From assembly GCF_051622035.1 (NCBI RefSeq), contig NC_135357.1, positions 13,661,001 to 13,725,000 on the forward strand: a stretch of 64,000 bases of DNA, in the 5' to 3' direction. A program made the position numbers and the translations under genes. Positions 62,238 through 64,000 of the stretch are shown here, piece by piece. Origin of the DNA: Arctopsyche grandis. Lineage: Eukaryota > Arthropoda > Insecta > Trichoptera > Hydropsychidae. The notes beneath the pieces are model-generated. The model did not search any database, had not been told where the DNA came from, and saw only the letters and a program-made list of their open reading frames with translations. Positions within the stretch are counted from its first letter, which is position 1. Every line of letters starts with the position of its first letter.

Positions 62238-63030
62238 CAGACGAACTGTAAACATTTTCAATTTCTGTACTGATGTGATATTTACATAATATTTACGCCA
62301 TTCTCTGTTTTAAGTCTTAAATATATTGTATATTATACATGTGTTAAATCTATATTTTGTCTGTCCGTGGAGGACGGGTGACAATAGTAAGACATACTTA
62401 AATTATAAATTTAAAGAGGATCGTGTGATAAATCGCTGATCAAATAATTTATTACAAATCGTCGTCTCCGCTAACGGGGCGGCACACAATTTATTTTTTG
62501 ATATTTGAATTATATCTTCTTTCTATAGGTTAATATAATATACATAATATATACATATACGTATATATTTATAAATATATATGTATATGTATATATTAAA
62601 TATATATATATAATATGATATGATATGAATAATATAAATGTGCATATTATGAAGGCGTGAAAGTGGGAGTGTATCTGTACTTACATTAGCTGCGTTTGCT
62701 TGTGCATGTGCATCTGCATCTGCATGTACATACGTTTACATGTATCCGTGTGTGTGAAAGGAATTATTAACATAGTTGTATTTATTATATATAGGCTTTG
62801 TTTATATTGTCTGAGGTTCGTATTGAATCTTATTAAACTTCGTAAGTTCGTATTAAAAACATACAAAAAATTATAAATTATATGTAAATAAAAATTTTCT
62901 CCAGATCGAACTTTTAATTTGGTTTTCATTTTTTGTTTTTTAATATGAAATGTATTTCAATACCTTTGCAGTTCGCAGACTATTGCTATTCTATGTGGAA
63001 TCAATAAAGAAAAGACAATTAGGTAAACCT
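62238..63030 (+). other. 3' UTR of the PPP1R37-like gene
   Basis: It follows the stop at 62235-62237. ATATAT-rich runs lie at 62538-62630 and GCATCT/GCATGT repeats at 62704-62732. Poly(A) signals AATAAA occur at 62887 and 63003, each followed by a T/G-rich stretch. Confidence 0.7.
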
Positions 63031-64000
63031 TTGTATTTTTATTTAAAAAAATGATACAAATTTACAGCAAAGTAAAAAGTTATTCAATAAATATTTCGAT
63101 TGAATTCTATTTCTCGAATACGACTGTATGTTGTTTGTTATAATTCATCTGAGACGTTAAATGATTGTATAAAAGAAATTCTGCATCCTTGCGTGCAGGG
63201 CGATGAATGTCGCAATCGACTATGGTTAGGTAATGTAAAAATACAGATAAGATCAGCTATGTTATTGCAGATAAAATGTTTGGTTTAAAATTCGTTAGAC
63301 GGCATACAAACATATGTACGTATTTCATTAACAACTAATTTTAAATAGCTGCAGACACCATGTTAAAAATAAAATATCGTTTAGTTGCTATTCTTATAAA
63401 ATATACTATACAATATGATCAGGTAAACTTATGCTACACATTTCTTAAATTCTAGTTATATATATATAAGTAAAGATAATATAATACAAATATTTTTTAA
63501 TAATAAAATTGCACATGATTACGGACCAAAGTGTCCTCAAATATGTTTTGTGAATCGAACAAAACTATTCTATATTAATGAGTTTTTACATACAACGAAA
63601 CAACCGTATGCTAGAGAGCAGTCTGAACGGGTTGGTGGATTTATAGAACCGACGTAGGATATTTGGTGTGATGCTAGGTCGAGGTTTCAAACCACGTTTG
63701 CTCGAAGATGACCTGGAGATGTGAGGATGTTTCGATTGTATGTATGTATGTAATTATTATTCAACGAATTTTTTTTGCGTGTTTGAGAACGTTTGTACCG
63801 ATTAAATTAAATATCTAACTCGAAGCGAAAGTTCGTTTGTACAAAAACTCTAATTTGAATTATCTTTTGAATATTGCTATAATTTTGTTAAATCGTTTTA
63901 TAATATTTAAAAATCTTGTGCAGATTGCAACATTTCATATTAATTTGATATAAAAATAACAATTTACACATTTTTCTTCAATATAGAATTTTAAAATAAC
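63031..64000. other. AT-rich intergenic DNA
   Basis: No exon is supported. GTCGAGGTTTCAAACCACG near 63677 resembles a decayed tRNA-type B box of a SINE. Confidence 0.4.

Overview
This window is AT-rich insect nuclear DNA. The evidence is its short spliced introns, its repeat set (tRNA-headed SINEs, hAT, piggyBac and Mutator-like elements, many ATGT runs) and five recognisable animal genes. I cannot name the order or species from the sequence. Exons below were joined by hand using splice signals and reading phase. In every multi-exon model the phases agree and the summed length is a multiple of three.

Layout. (1) 1-14996, + strand: the last two exons of a cysteine-rich, EB/EGF-like protein with a hydrophobic, GPI-signal-like tail. 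They are separated by a 13.6 kb intron full of mobile elements, including two back-to-back copies of an element carrying very GC-rich minisatellites. (2) 15226-20134, - strand: a 12-exon OFD1-like LisH/coiled-coil centriole protein, tail-to-tail with gene 1. (3) 20354-22150: a Mutator-like nonautonomous element and a decayed RTE-like LINE. (4) 22542-25780, - strand: an 11-exon PHD/RING protein of the G2E3/PHF7/pineapple-eye family. (5) 25950-29500: repeats, including a hAT element with perfect 8-bp target duplication, and one unexplained 116-codon ORF. (6) 30056-32667, - strand: the mitochondrial DNA helicase Twinkle, 10 exons. (7) 33.3-37.4 kb: AT-rich, no gene seen. (8) 37458-46316, - strand: a 22-exon type II membrane protein of the M1 aminopeptidase family whose zinc-site and GAMEN motifs are degraded, so it is predicted to be inactive. 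It has two alternative first exons. (9) 46.3-53.3 kb: a divergent intergenic stretch with hAT elements, inverted-repeat elements and a solo LTR. (10) 53314-62237, + strand: an 11-exon PPP1R37-like LRR protein with a PP1-docking motif and a 1,600-residue disordered tail carrying RFxV motifs.

The genes form no operon or shared pathway. They are independent housekeeping or cell-biology genes: centriole/cilium, chromatin/ubiquitin-type, mtDNA replication, cell-surface adhesion or signalling, and phosphatase regulation. The most interesting points are the pseudo-aminopeptidase, the RFxV cluster beside a PP1 motif, two GC-AG introns, an in-frame stop-free 90-nt intron, and the hairpin-rich minisatellite element. 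I found no convincing wholly new biological system.
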